Position numbers and translations under genes: made by a program
Source of the DNA: Rhizobiales bacterium Ga0077524
Lineage (GTDB): Bacteria; Pseudomonadota; Alphaproteobacteria; Rhizobiales; Hyphomicrobiaceae
Length of the DNA: 33,832 nucleotides
Assembly: GCA_001464755.1 (NCBI GenBank)
Contig: LNDR01000383.1
Location: 1-33,832, forward strand
Direction of reading: 5' to 3'
Shown: positions 1 to 8,280 of the stretch, in pieces
Numbering within the stretch: the stretch's first letter is position 1
Layout: each line of letters opens with the position of its first letter
The notes under the pieces: generated by a model
Database searches by the model: none
What the model was told of the DNA's origin: nothing
The model's input: only the letters and a program-made list of their open reading frames with translations

Positions 1-89
1 TCTGGACGACGGTGACTTTCATGGGCGGTCCCTGGCATGGTGTGTCGCCGAGAGCATACACCGACCACGTCCCGCGCAAGGAGCCCCCG

Positions 90-548
90 ATGCCCGAGTT
101 GAAAAGCGAGTTCCTGTTCACGCTCACCGCGTCGGTGACGCAACTGCTCGACGTGGGCGAGGTGCCGGTCGGTCGGCGGCATGTGGATCTGCTCGGGGCG
201 GGCACGTTCGAGGGGCCACGCCTCAAGGGCGAGCTGGTGGCCGGCGGCATCGACATGAAGACCATCCGCCCGGATGGGGCCGTCATTCCCAACGTGCGGC
301 TCGTGCTCCGGACCGACGATGCGGCGCTGATTTTCATGCACTACACGGGCATCCGCTGCGGAGCGCCCGAGGTGATGGTGCGCATCGCCGCCGGCGAGAT
401 CGTCGACCCATCCGTGTACTACCACCGCAGCACGCCCTACTTCGAGACGGCGTCGGCGAAATACGCGTGGCTCAACCGCATCTGCTCGGTCGGCCTCGGC
501 TGGCGCAAGGCCGATCGCGCGGGCTACGACGTGTTCGAGATCCTGTAA
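90..548 (+). CDS. DUF3237 domain protein
   Basis: A 152-residue soluble protein that resembles the DUF3237 family, whose function is unknown. The reading frame is open from further upstream, but the ATG at 90 has a clear AAGGAG six bases before it, and the residues from there (starting MPELKSEF) match the expected family start. Family-like features are the early GxxxVGxRR turn, the GTFEGPRLKGEL segment, a conserved YHRSTPYFET stretch, and a C-terminal AWLNR motif. No signal peptide or membrane segment is seen. It stands alone, convergent with the epimerase gene on the other strand, so its neighbours say little about its role. The family assignment is likely; no biochemical function is proposed. 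Confidence 0.85.
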   Translation: MPELKSEFLFTLTASVTQLLDVGEVPVGRRHVDLLGAGTFEGPRLKGELVAGGIDMKTIRPDGAVIPNVRLVLRTDDAALIFMHYTGIRCGAPEVMVRIAAGEIVDPSVYYHRSTPYFETASAKYAWLNRICSVGLGWRKADRAGYDVFEIL

Positions 549-557
549 GACGCGAAA

Positions 558-582
558 CGGGCGGAGCCAGGAACCCCGCCCG
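558..582. terminator. possible hairpin between convergent genes
   Basis: A 7-bp perfect stem (CGGGCGG at 558-564 pairing with CCGCCCG at 576-582) with an 11-base loop lies in the 60-bp gap between the stop codons of two convergent genes. No T-run follows on either strand, so it is not a classical intrinsic terminator. It may act as a bidirectional stop or an mRNA 3' end stabiliser. Confidence 0.3.
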
Positions 583-608
583 ATGTCGTTGGCGGTCGAC
601 GTGGCCGA

Positions 609-1598
609 TCACGCCGCCTTGGCGGTGCCGCGTTGACGCGCGATCTGGACCTGTTGCGCGATCCAGGCATAGGTTTTGGCGAGGCCGTCGCGCAGCGGCT
701 GCGACGGGCGCCAGTCGAGCTTCTCGGAGATCAGCGTGTTGTCCGAGTTGCGCCCGCGCACGCCGAGCGGCCCCGGAATGTGGCGCTTCACGACCGTTTT
801 GCCGGCGATCGAGGCGGCCATGTCGGCGAGGCCGTTGATCGAGACCATCTCGTCGGAGCCGATGTTGACGGGGCCCTGCCAGCCCTGGCGCATCAGGCGC
901 GTCGTGCCCTCGAGGCACTCGTCGATATAGAGAAACGAGCGCGTCTGGTTGCCGTCTCCCCAGACCTCGACCTCGCCGCCGTTGTCGGCTGCTGCAACCT
1001 TGCGGCAGATGGCGGCCGGCGCCTTCTCCTTGCCGTCGTTCCAGGCGCCCTCGGGGCCGAAGATGTTGTGGTAGCGCGCGATGCGCACATCGAAGCCGTG
1101 GTTGCGCGCATAGGCCATGTAGAGCCGCTCGGAGAACAGCTTCTCCCAGCCGTACTCGCTGTCGGGGCCGGCCGGGTAGGCGTCGTTTTCGGCGAGGCCC
1201 GGGTTGTTCGGGTCCATTTGCCGGGACTCGGGATAGATGCAGGCCGAGGACGAGTAGAAGATGCGCCACGAGTTCCGCCGACGGCACGCCTCGAGCATGT
1301 TGAGGTTGATCTGGGCGGAGTTGTGCATCACGTCGGCGTCGTTCTCGCCGGTGAAGATGTAGCCAGCGCCGCCCATGTCGGCGGCGAGCTGATAGACCTC
1401 GTCGAAGCGAGTGTCGACGACCTCGCGGCAGACGCTCATCTCGCGTAGATCGCCGAGGATGAAGTCGTCGGCCTCGGTCTCGCTGAAACGGGGATACTTC
1501 AGGTCGGTGCCGCGGACCCAGAAGCCTTCCCGCTTCAGGCGCTTGACGAGGTGCGAGCCGATAAAGCCGCCGGCGCCGCAAACGAGTGCTTTCTTCAT
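609..1598 (-). CDS. GDP-mannose 3,5-epimerase-like SDR protein
   Basis: A 329-residue extended short-chain dehydrogenase/reductase that closely resembles plant GDP-D-mannose 3',5'-epimerase, which makes GDP-L-galactose and GDP-L-gulose. The NAD-binding glycine motif GAGGFIG is at residues 8-14. Residues equivalent to the plant catalytic set are all present with identical spacing: S118, C120, Y149 and K153 (YxxxK), K192 and R281, a constant offset of 25 from plant S143, C145, Y174, K178, K217 and R306 (plant numbers recalled from the literature). The motif around K192 (GKEKAPAAICRK) is also typical. It is the last gene of a minus-strand polysaccharide operon, 69 bases after a glycosyltransferase gene, so it probably supplies an unusual nucleotide sugar to that pathway. 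A different NDP-sugar epimerase activity cannot be excluded. Confidence 0.88.
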   Translation of the reverse strand: MKKALVCGAGGFIGSHLVKRLKREGFWVRGTDLKYPRFSETEADDFILGDLREMSVCREVVDTRFDEVYQLAADMGGAGYIFTGENDADVMHNSAQINLNMLEACRRRNSWRIFYSSSACIYPESRQMDPNNPGLAENDAYPAGPDSEYGWEKLFSERLYMAYARNHGFDVRIARYHNIFGPEGAWNDGKEKAPAAICRKVAAADNGGEVEVWGDGNQTRSFLYIDECLEGTTRLMRQGWQGPVNIGSDEMVSINGLADMAASIAGKTVVKRHIPGPLGVRGRNSDNTLISEKLDWRPSQPLRDGLAKTYAWIAQQVQIARQRGTAKAA

Positions 1599-1667
1599 CC
1601 CACTACGATCCCTGTATTGCGCCCGCGAGGCGGTCGCTGTCTCTTATTCCGATCACTGTCGGGTTGA

Positions 1668-2582
1668 TCAAGGCTTGTTGCCTCGTTTGGTTTCCACCTG
1701 AAGGCCTGTTGGGCCCATCACTTGACGTGCCGGCTGCTCGGCCAGATACCAGCGCATCAGTCCCTCGAGGCGGCCGAGAGACCGGCCGGCGCCCGCCGCC
1801 AGGTCCGGTCCCGGCGTGGCGAGGAGGGGGGCGAGCAACCCGCGAGCGATCACCCAGGCCGGCAGGCGGTGCTTGGCATAAAGTGCGCCTGTGCCGCGGG
1901 CCCGGGCTCGCTCCTGGCCGAAGCGCGCATCGTGGCGAGGAGCGCCCGCGACCGCATGGTGAACGATCACCTCTGGCGCGTGCGCGATGCGATAGCCGCG
2001 CGCCACGAGTGCCAGGACGAGGTCCGTCTCCTCGCCCGAGCCATACCAGCGGCCGACGCCGATACGCTCGTCGAAGCCGCCGACGGAAAGAACCGCGTCA
2101 CGCTTCAGCATCAGCGTGATCGAGGCGACGTTGCCGCCGCGAAACATGCGGATGGCGCTGGGGCTGATCGGGCCGGTGGAGAGATCGCCTGGCTCCAGAG
2201 GCGCCTCGGCCCAACGGGCGGCGAGGCCGTCGAGATCGGTCGCCGACGAGAGGCAGGCGGCGGCAAGGGCGAGCGTGTCGGGATCGTACCAGCAGTCATC
2301 GTCGGGAAACGCGACATACTGGCCTTTTGCCGCCGCCAGGCCCGCATTGCGGGCTGCCGACAGGTTGGGCTCGGGTAGCCGGATATGCGCGCCGAGCCGT
2401 CCCGCTGCCCTCAGCGGCTCGAGCAGCATGACGACGCGATCGTCGGGGTTCTGGTCCGCGACGACGACCTCGAATGACTGGCATGACTGCGCGGCGAGCG
2501 ACGCGACGAGCGGCTTCAGCACCTCGGCTCTACCGTAGGTGGCGACGATCAGTGAGAACATCGGAACCGCGCTCGTGCTCAT
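1668..2582 (-). CDS. glycosyltransferase family 2
   Basis: A 304-residue GT-A fold glycosyltransferase. The nucleotide-sugar-binding start FSLIVATYGR is near residues 9-18. The LSAARNAGLAAAKG segment is followed by a metal-binding acidic motif in FPDDDCWYDPD, and the later GSGEETDLVLALVARG block fits the catalytic-base region of GT2 enzymes. No membrane helices are obvious, so it should act at the cytoplasmic face of the inner membrane, adding a sugar to a lipid-linked repeat unit. Its start codon overlaps the stop of the upstream glycoside hydrolase gene by four bases (ATGA), indicating translational coupling. Donor and acceptor cannot be deduced from sequence. Confidence 0.88.
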   Translation of the reverse strand: MSTSAVPMFSLIVATYGRAEVLKPLVASLAAQSCQSFEVVVADQNPDDRVVMLLEPLRAAGRLGAHIRLPEPNLSAARNAGLAAAKGQYVAFPDDDCWYDPDTLALAAACLSSATDLDGLAARWAEAPLEPGDLSTGPISPSAIRMFRGGNVASITLMLKRDAVLSVGGFDERIGVGRWYGSGEETDLVLALVARGYRIAHAPEVIVHHAVAGAPRHDARFGQERARARGTGALYAKHRLPAWVIARGLLAPLLATPGPDLAAGAGRSLGRLEGLMRWYLAEQPARQVMGPTGLQVETKRGNKP

Positions 2583-3808
2583 GCGTGGGCTACCGTTCCG
2601 TCGACGAAGGAGAGCCAGATCGTCTCGTCATCCAACCGCGCTGCGGCAATCAGCGTGCGGCCGCGCATGGCATTGCGCGCCTCGGCGATGGCGCGGGCGA
2701 TCACCGGGTCGCGCGCCGGATCGCCCAGCGTGTGCAGGGTCGAGTGCTTGTATAGGTAGACGGCTGAAAATCCAAGGGCTGCAGGAATGAAGAGCCACCG
2801 TTTCACGGAGAGACTCTTCTGCGCCGAAGATGGGCGATCCCGGGTCCAGGCCATCGGAGCCTCGGCACCGACCTCCGTGAGAAAGGCCGGAAGTCCGGGC
2901 TTGTAGCCGGCCTCTGCGAAGCGCTGGCGGTAGCCTTTCAACTCACGAATCAGACTGTTCGGGTCGTCGCGGTACGTGTAGGCGTGGACGGACAGCGCAT
3001 CGACATGGTCGCGGCCGAGGCCACCGCCGCCGTCCGGGGCGAGCGAGAAGCGAACCAGCGAGTTGCCGCGCCCGCCCTCGAGGGCCTGGCCCTCCCAAGC
3101 GCCGGCCATCAGTCGGACACCGTCTGGTAGAACGCTCTTCACGGCACGGGCCAGTGCGGCGAGGTCGGCGGCTGTGCCGGTAAAGAACCCGGGCTCGCGC
3201 GAATGCTCGGGCCAGCGCCCGGCCGCACCGCCGCGACCAGGGCCGAAGTTCGGCTCATTCCAGACCTCGACGAAGTGGATCTGGCCGGGATGGCGGGCGA
3301 GAAGTGCCCGGATGAACGCGGCCGCAACGGTTGGGTCGCGGGGTGGCGAGCCGCCACCCGGCAGGTATGGGTAGCGCCACGGCTCACCGGGGTATTTCTG
3401 GTAGAATGCCGGGCAGCCGAACAGGACCCAGATGCGTGTCTTGCCGAGGTGGGCGGCCAGCCATTTGTCGACGGCGGTCCAGTCGTAGCGGCCCGGCTCC
3501 CGCTCGATGCGCGACCATTGGGTAGCGGGCCAGCCGTCCGCATCGTCGGTGTCGTGGGAGCGGATGGCGTCGTAGGGATACGTCGGCGCCGGCACCGGCT
3601 TGCCGAGCCCATGGTCCGAGTGGAGGCCCACGTAGTCGTCCGGGACGCGGAATGGCAAGTCGCGGGCGCTATGCAGCCATTCGGCGACCGGGCGGGGCGG
3701 CTCGGCACGGGCTTGTGACGCAACGAGCGATCCGGCAAGCGCGCCCACGCCGGCAAGCAGGTCGCGGCGGGTCGGTCGTACGAAGCGATGGGGACGGCGC
3801 GCGGTCAT
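2579..3808 (-). CDS. Tat-exported clan GH-A glycoside hydrolase
   Basis: A 409-residue secreted protein with a twin-arginine signal: TRRDLLAG at residues 13-20, then a hydrophobic stretch and a likely cut after the ARA at 33-35. The mature part has the hallmarks of a clan GH-A retaining hydrolase: VEVWNEPN with the acid/base candidate E185, and FLTEVG with the nucleophile candidate E312. The layout suggests GH39-like or GH5-like enzymes, including those in exopolysaccharide loci that cut the polymer in the periplasm. It sits tightly between two glycosyltransferase genes, with a 2-base gap upstream and a 4-base overlap downstream, so it is made together with the biosynthetic enzymes. Likely roles are trimming polymer length or clearing misplaced polysaccharide. 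Substrate and exact GH family are unknown. Confidence 0.82.
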   Translation of the reverse strand: MTARRPHRFVRPTRRDLLAGVGALAGSLVASQARAEPPRPVAEWLHSARDLPFRVPDDYVGLHSDHGLGKPVPAPTYPYDAIRSHDTDDADGWPATQWSRIEREPGRYDWTAVDKWLAAHLGKTRIWVLFGCPAFYQKYPGEPWRYPYLPGGGSPPRDPTVAAAFIRALLARHPGQIHFVEVWNEPNFGPGRGGAAGRWPEHSREPGFFTGTAADLAALARAVKSVLPDGVRLMAGAWEGQALEGGRGNSLVRFSLAPDGGGGLGRDHVDALSVHAYTYRDDPNSLIRELKGYRQRFAEAGYKPGLPAFLTEVGAEAPMAWTRDRPSSAQKSLSVKRWLFIPAALGFSAVYLYKHSTLHTLGDPARDPVIARAIAEARNAMRGRTLIAAARLDDETIWLSFVDGTVAHA

Positions 3809-3810
3809 GA

Positions 3811-4800
3811 TCAGATCCGCCCCAGCCGGACTGGGCGCCCGAGCAGCGCGTTCGCGCAGACGATCGCCGCCGAGCGCAACCGGTAGATCGGCCGATGGCG
3901 TGTCACGGGATCGCCGAGCAGGGCCTGGGCGCCGTGTCTATCGCCGGCCTCGGCGCGGGCGCGGGCGATATTGAGCCAATGTGTGGCGACAAGGCGAAGG
4001 GCCGCAGCCCGATGGGCGGCGGGGAAATCGGGCTGCGCGAGGCGTGCCTTCAGCCGCGCATAGGACGGGAGAGGGTCCGTGACGGTGCCCGAGCCGGTGA
4101 GGCTTGAGCCCAGGCCGATCGTGTAGAGTGTTCCGACGCTTTCGCTCCACGCGATAGGGCCGCTCTCGACCAGTCTGAACCAGAGGTCGTGATCCTCGCC
4201 GAGCTTCTCGCCCTTGGGGAAGGCCGGCGCCAGCCTTTCCAGTGCGGTTCGGCGCACGATCGCCGACGACGTGAAGAAAAACGCTCCCTGCTGCCAGCGG
4301 TCGAAAAAATCGGACACGATGCAGGACGGCGCGTCGGGCTCGTCGGCGAGCGCTCTGGCTATTTCGTCCTGGCGGCCTTCGGCGACCTCCCGATATGCGG
4401 CAGCAAGAACATCGACCTCCGGATGGCGGGCCGCGAGACGGCCAGCGCGCTCGAGATGGCGGGGGAGCAGCACGTCGTCTGCGTCCAGGAACGCGACCCA
4501 TGCCCCCTTTGCCTCGGCGATGCCCCGGTTGCGCGCAGCCGAGGGGCCGGCGTTGGTCTGACGGACGATCCGCACGCGGGAATCCTGGGCGCTCAAGCGC
4601 TCGACAATCGCGGGGCCGTCATCACGGGAGCCGTCGTCGACGACGACGATTTCGCGCGGAGCGAGTGTCTGGCCGAGCGCCGAGCCGATGGCGCGGCCGA
4701 CATAGGGCGCTTTGTCGAACAGGGGCACGACGACGGAGACGTCGAGCACCGGGGTCCGGCCATCGAGCGCCGGATCGTCTTTGGTGGCGCTCGCGGGCAT
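3811..4800 (-). CDS. glycosyltransferase family 2
   Basis: A 329-residue GT2 enzyme. The frame is open further upstream, to 4992, but those residues are Arg/Cys-rich and unlike the family. The ATG at 4800 (MPASATKDD) places the canonical start DVSVVVPLFDKAPYVGRAI about 20 residues in. Other family blocks are EIVVVDDGS, the GPSAARNRGIAEAKG segment, the FLDADD metal motif, and GEDHDLWFRL near the catalytic base. It is the first gene of the minus-strand operon that continues into the glycoside hydrolase, a second GT2 and the epimerase, transcribed from the 364-bp region shared with the divergent wzy-like gene. The ribosome site before 4800 is weak, so the start is less certain than the family call. 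Confidence 0.87.
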   Translation of the reverse strand: MPASATKDDPALDGRTPVLDVSVVVPLFDKAPYVGRAIGSALGQTLAPREIVVVDDGSRDDGPAIVERLSAQDSRVRIVRQTNAGPSAARNRGIAEAKGAWVAFLDADDVLLPRHLERAGRLAARHPEVDVLAAAYREVAEGRQDEIARALADEPDAPSCIVSDFFDRWQQGAFFFTSSAIVRRTALERLAPAFPKGEKLGEDHDLWFRLVESGPIAWSESVGTLYTIGLGSSLTGSGTVTDPLPSYARLKARLAQPDFPAAHRAAALRLVATHWLNIARARAEAGDRHGAQALLGDPVTRHRPIYRLRSAAIVCANALLGRPVRLGRI

Positions 4801-5164
4801 GGTGATCAGCGGTTCGACTCGACAAAGGCTCAACAAGCGGCATCCCGCTCGACGTAGACGGACACAGTACAACGATCCCGGTCCAGGCGCTGCACTCTTG
4901 GCACATCTCCAAGACGCGCGGTTAACGTCGATGAGCGACCGCGGCCGCGGTAACTTTGCTCGCAGGCAGCCTGCTGATAGAACGAGGCCCAATACGACGC
5001 AAGCGTCCCGATTGCGAAGTTCGTCTCGTTTCTCGTCATCTCCGAACGAGCCTTGCGATCAGGAACGTCTTCAAGTTGGTTGGTCCGGTGCAACGCCACA
5101 CTAGGATCACAGCGTTACTGGTATTCCCGGTGGTTCCGACTGAACCGTTGGCGCGGGGAGGCAA
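4801..5164. promoter_or_regulatory. divergent control region of polysaccharide genes
   Basis: A 364-bp gap between the minus-strand glycosyltransferase operon and the plus-strand wzy-like gene. It should hold promoters for both. Two dyads are visible: a perfect 14-bp palindrome at 4938-4951 (ACCGCGGCCGCGGT), and a 5-bp inverted repeat at 5132-5146 (GGTTC, 5-base loop, GAACC). No convincing -35/-10 pair or small gene was recognised. Longer frames across it are GC-driven and lack support. Confidence 0.45.
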
Positions 5165-6649
5165 ATGTCGGAACCGGAACACCAGCGGCGCCGTATCCGC
5201 CTCGATGGCCTCGACCTCAGGACGGCGACCCTCATGGCGGCCCCTCTGACGATCACCCTGCCCACGCTTCGAGCCGCGGTGCCTTGCCTGCTGCTCGCGA
5301 TCCTGCTCGGACCCTCGGTGGGCACCATCCTCTCGGGGCGCGACCTGCAGCAGCCGGAAACGCTCGATCCGGGTAACCTCAACGTGCTCTCGGAATGGCT
5401 GCTTCGCCTGATCACATTGAGCATCGTCGGGTTGTCGGCGCTGGTTGTCGGTGAGCGGTGCCTCAGGCGTGACCGGCAATGGCCCGACACAGGGCAGCTC
5501 TGGCTGATCACGGCGTTTGCCATTTTTGCTGTCGGCAACGTCCTGGTGCCGGGCCTCCTTGGCGCGGAACCGGGCTTTCAACGCAACTATTTCTACGTCT
5601 CACTTGTGCTGCTGGCGATTTATGCGCGCCGCACGGACGGCGCGATGTTGCTGATCGACGTTCTGAAATGGACGCTCGTCGGCTTCATGGTGGCCTCGTT
5701 CGTCTATGCCGCAGTCAGTCCGTGGGCTGCCCTCAGGACCTATGCGCCGGAGTTGCGTTTGCCTCTGGTGCCGTTCCGCTTCTGGGGGCTCGGGCCGAAC
5801 GCGAACGCGATGGGGCCGCTGGCTCTCGTGCTGATGTTGCTGTTGTTCGTGCGACCCATCGAGCGGCGCGCAGCCAACGTGCTGGCACATGTCGTGGCAT
5901 GGGCCGTGCTCCTGCTCGCGCAATCACAGACCGCCTGGCTGGCTACACTCCTGATCGTCCCCCCGTTGCTGTTCTATCGATCCTGGCTAAGGCGCTTCGG
6001 TGAGATCCGATGGCGGCCTTCAACGGGACTCCTTGTGGCGACGCTGGGCGTGGCCGTGGGCCTGGCTGTGCTCGGTGTCGCCCTGTTGCTGCAGGGGATG
6101 CCAGGCAGCAGGATCGAGCCCACGAGTGGTTTGACGGGCTACGGCGAGTTGCTGACGGGACGTGGCAGCATCTGGCGGGTCGCAATCAAGATCTTCCTCG
6201 AGCACCCGATGTTTGGCTACGGCCTCAGCACCTGGACGCTCGATTTCCGAACAGCGCTCGGCATGCCGTTCGCGACCAGCGCGCATAATCAATGGCTGCA
6301 AGCACTGTCCGTCGCTGGAATATGCGGCTTCGTTGCCGTTTCGATCTATATCGCCGTGCTCGTCGCTCTCTCGTTCGGTCGCGCCGCCAGCCTCAGCGGC
6401 GGCTTGGCCCCGTCGCTCATGGCGCTGACCGTGTTGCGCTGCCTGACGGAAGTCCCCCTCGATATGGGGACCTTGCTGGTCGTCGACGTGGTGATCCACG
6501 GGCTGCTGTTTGCGGTCCTGCTTGATCGGAGAGGCTTGAGTGCGATCCGACCGTTGGTCGTGCCCGAGCCTTCGCCGTCCCGATCATCGCCGCGCCGCCA
6601 TGACCCCGAGCCGGCCCCGGTTCGTCGCACCGGGCTCTATATCCGCTGA
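5165..6649 (+). CDS. O-antigen ligase/Wzy-type polymerase
   Basis: A 494-residue multi-pass inner-membrane protein with about ten or more hydrophobic helices between residues 25 and 460 and a Pro/Arg-rich cytoplasmic tail. The segment GRGSIWRVAIKIFLEHPMFG, followed by YGLSTW and a downstream HNQWLQALSVAGICG block, is characteristic of the Wzy_C/O-antigen ligase domain (PF04932). Such proteins join undecaprenyl-linked repeat units (polymerase) or transfer glycans to lipid A (ligase). Placed with Wzx-like and Wzc-like genes, polymerase is the more likely role. The ATG at 5165 has GGGGAGG just upstream. The gene is convergent with the wzx-like gene, with 26 bp between them. Confidence 0.87.
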   Translation: MSEPEHQRRRIRLDGLDLRTATLMAAPLTITLPTLRAAVPCLLLAILLGPSVGTILSGRDLQQPETLDPGNLNVLSEWLLRLITLSIVGLSALVVGERCLRRDRQWPDTGQLWLITAFAIFAVGNVLVPGLLGAEPGFQRNYFYVSLVLLAIYARRTDGAMLLIDVLKWTLVGFMVASFVYAAVSPWAALRTYAPELRLPLVPFRFWGLGPNANAMGPLALVLMLLLFVRPIERRAANVLAHVVAWAVLLLAQSQTAWLATLLIVPPLLFYRSWLRRFGEIRWRPSTGLLVATLGVAVGLAVLGVALLLQGMPGSRIEPTSGLTGYGELLTGRGSIWRVAIKIFLEHPMFGYGLSTWTLDFRTALGMPFATSAHNQWLQALSVAGICGFVAVSIYIAVLVALSFGRAASLSGGLAPSLMALTVLRCLTEVPLDMGTLLVVDVVIHGLLFAVLLDRRGLSAIRPLVVPEPSPSRSSPRRHDPEPAPVRRTGLYIR

Positions 6650-6675
6650 TCGGGCGCGGTATCGGCTAAAAAGCC

Positions 6676-8217
6676 TCAACTCGAACGATCGCGTAACGGA
6701 ATCAGCATGTGCAGCAGGTGATGGCCGCCGTCGCCCGGCACTTTGCTCGCCAGCGCCGAGAGCAGATGGCGAATGTCGTCGTCGACGGATGCATGCAGCA
6801 GCCGCAGGCCCGCCAGCATGGCAACGCCGCAGGCCACCATGTCGGCGACCAGCAGGAAGGGGCCTTGGCCCAGCGTTCCGGCCAGGAGGCGATCCGCCGC
6901 CAGCCCGGCGAGGCCGACGATACATGAGAGCCACAGCCCCGCCCGGCATCGCGTAACGAGTTCGGCAAGAGGCATCTCGATCGCCCGCAGCGTGGCTCCG
7001 ATGATGACCGCGGCACGCACGACAAAGAGCGCGAGCACGCACCAGGCGAGCACAGGCAGCGATCCGTTCTGAGCGACGAGCCACAGGGCGACGACCCATA
7101 CGACGGCAATGGGGATCTGCAGCTCGAGCTCGCGGCGTGTGGCGCCCGAAGCCCACAGCACGGGCGTCGCCAGCCCCATCATCAACTGCGCGATCATGGC
7201 CAGCGCCAGCGGGGCAAGCACATCGCCACCACCGGCCCAGCGTATTCCGTAAAGGCTGACCATGATTGTTTCGGCGGCGGCGGCGACCCCGGTGAAGACT
7301 GGGGCGGCAAAGAGCAGCACCGTTCCAAACAGCGTGCGCAGGCCTCGGCCCAGCTGCTTTCGATCGTCCTGGACCTTCGCGCTGGCCGAATAGAAGACCG
7401 ATTGCAGCAGAGACAGGATCGTCGAAGAGGGGGTGCTGATCAGATTGTAGGCGGTCGCATAGAGGCCAGCCGAGGCGACGCCGAGCGAGGTGCCGACGAT
7501 GGCGCGGTCGATGCCGGCCATGGCCCAGTTCACGAGGTTGGTCGCGAGCACCGTCGCGCCGAACCCGAGCATGGCCGGCGCGCCACTTTGCCAAAAGAGC
7601 GGGCGAATGGTGTGGCGCACCTTCGCATACTGGATCGCCCCGTAAAGTATCGCCTGGACGAGAAAACCTCCGGCAAGCGCCATGACACCGGCGCCGGACA
7701 GAGCCAACGGAATGGCGACAAGAAAGTAGCCCACCGCGTAGCTCACGACGGCGGCGATGTTGAGGGTGCGGAAGTCCATCTCCCGACGCAGCAAGGCGCC
7801 CGAGGCCGAGGAGATGCAACTGACCAGGCACGTGGGGGCGAGCATGACGACCACCGGCACGACGCGGGGGTCACCGTAGAGCGCGCCGACATAGGGTGCG
7901 CCGAACCACAAAAGTGCGGAAGCGACCACTCCCAGGATCAGTTGCCAGGTGAAGACGAAGCGGATGTCGTCTTCGCTCACGTTGCGCTTTTGTATGAGCC
8001 CGTAAGCAAGTCCAACGTCGGCAAAGAGGCCCGATAGCAGCACGATGACCAGCGCGATGGCGAACACGCCGTAAAGTTCGGGCCCGAGAATGCGCGCCAA
8101 TACGATCTGGCTGACGATCTGCAAGACGATGCGCGCAGCACCACCACCTGCGCCCCATAGCGTGGCCGTGATGCTGCGATGGCCCAAGCCGTCGCGGTCT
8201 GCTCCGACGTCAGCCAT
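6676..8217 (-). CDS. Wzx-like oligosaccharide flippase
   Basis: A 513-residue integral membrane protein of the polysaccharide transporter (PST/MOP) superfamily. The N-terminal half has the family pattern: a GAGGGAARIVLQIVSQIVLARILGP-type amphipathic and transmembrane start, then ELYGVFAIA, and DVGLAYGLIQKRNVSEDDIR around residues 65-85. About 12 to 14 hydrophobic helices follow. It would flip undecaprenyl-linked repeat units across the inner membrane for the Wzy-like polymerase. It lies 63 bp downstream of the Wzc-like gene on the same strand, suggesting a two-gene operon. No strong ribosome-binding site is visible before the ATG at 8217, so the exact start is less sure. Confidence 0.87.
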   Translation of the reverse strand: MADVGADRDGLGHRSITATLWGAGGGAARIVLQIVSQIVLARILGPELYGVFAIALVIVLLSGLFADVGLAYGLIQKRNVSEDDIRFVFTWQLILGVVASALLWFGAPYVGALYGDPRVVPVVVMLAPTCLVSCISSASGALLRREMDFRTLNIAAVVSYAVGYFLVAIPLALSGAGVMALAGGFLVQAILYGAIQYAKVRHTIRPLFWQSGAPAMLGFGATVLATNLVNWAMAGIDRAIVGTSLGVASAGLYATAYNLISTPSSTILSLLQSVFYSASAKVQDDRKQLGRGLRTLFGTVLLFAAPVFTGVAAAAETIMVSLYGIRWAGGGDVLAPLALAMIAQLMMGLATPVLWASGATRRELELQIPIAVVWVVALWLVAQNGSLPVLAWCVLALFVVRAAVIIGATLRAIEMPLAELVTRCRAGLWLSCIVGLAGLAADRLLAGTLGQGPFLLVADMVACGVAMLAGLRLLHASVDDDIRHLLSALASKVPGDGGHHLLHMLIPLRDRSS

Positions 8218-8280
8218 GCGACGGGTTCGTCTGCGGAGCCGGTTTCCGCTGCAGCGGGCTGGTGCGAGCCAAATGTGGGA

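Noticed and set aside
6640-6690. Possible terminator between the convergent wzy-like and wzx-like genes (GGCTAAAAAGCC)
   Set aside because: The stem is only four base pairs and no T-run follows outside the loop.
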